From: Prevotellaceae bacterium
GTDB taxonomy: Bacteria; Bacteroidota; Bacteroidia; Bacteroidales; UBA932
Assembly: GCA_031275145.1 (NCBI GenBank)
Contig: JAISPE010000372.1
Coordinates: forward strand, 1 to 6,046
Reading direction: 5' to 3'
DNA length: 6,046 bases
The notes under the pieces are model-generated. The model worked only from the letters and a program-made list of their open reading frames with translations, had not been told where the DNA came from and made no database searches. Positions 5,938-6,046 of this stretch are shown one piece after another (position 1 is the first letter of the stretch; every line of letters starts with the position of its first letter). The translations under genes were made by a program, and so were the position numbers.

Positions 5938-6046
5938 TCATATTTCTGTTTTAACTGTTTTCAGAGCATCAGCCATTGCCTGCAATTTATCCGCATCATT
6001 TTCATTGAAAATAAAACAGTCCCAGTGCCCGTATCTGCAACGGTAT
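5938..6046 (-). CDS. C-terminal end of an unidentified protein (runs off the window)
   Basis: An open reverse-strand frame enters at the right edge and ends in TGA at 5938-5940, giving 35 residues: YRCRYGHWDCFIFNENDADK, then LQAMADALKTVKTEI. The composition is protein-like, with an aromatic/Cys segment (Cys3, Trp8, Cys10) followed by a likely amphipathic helix. I do not recognise the family from this fragment. It is the gene upstream of the NlpE/META gene on the same strand, 297 nt away, with repeat copy B between them, so cotranscription is uncertain. The stop lies 24 nt from the end of the repeat. Confidence 0.6.
   Translation of the reverse strand, partial: YRCRYGHWDCFIFNENDADKLQAMADALKTVKTEI

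Overview
The window looks like a piece of a Bacteroidota chromosome, most likely Bacteroidales. The support is indirect: AT-rich spacers around coding DNA of moderate GC, mostly A-rich leaders instead of strong Shine-Dalgarno sites, a TAnnTTTG-type -7 box before one gene, and two lipoproteins of types common in that phylum (one with an acidic stretch right after the lipobox cysteine, one with an NlpE-like plus META layout). I cannot name a genus.

Layout. Positions 1-36 hold a fragment of a repeat that recurs, inverted, near the other end. Positions 245-3677 carry a tight forward-strand operon: a CDF-family divalent cation efflux protein, FeoA and FeoB. The gaps are 11 nt and then a 4-nt stop/start overlap. 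FeoAB forms the GTP-dependent ferrous iron importer, and the CDF protein has the HxxxD/HxxxD transport site typical of zinc exporters, so the operon pairs iron(II) uptake with export of another divalent metal. A 233-nt spacer follows, then a forward-strand secreted lipoprotein of uncertain function (3911-4501) with a strong intrinsic terminator. A reverse-strand lipoprotein with NlpE-N-like and META domains (4867-5640) converges on it. The last ~110 nt hold the C-terminal end of another reverse-strand gene that runs off the window.

The least ordinary part is the intergenic DNA. Two related elements (about 4729-4860 and 5735-5913) share a 23-nt left end, repeated GACA/TGTC words, T7/A7-flanked outer arms and a hairpin. 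Their ~28-nt cores match at 25 positions but lie in opposite orientations relative to the shared left end. A third, partial copy opens the window in inverted orientation. The coding content is otherwise conventional: I see no phage, transposase, CRISPR or RNA gene and no evidence for a new multi-gene system.
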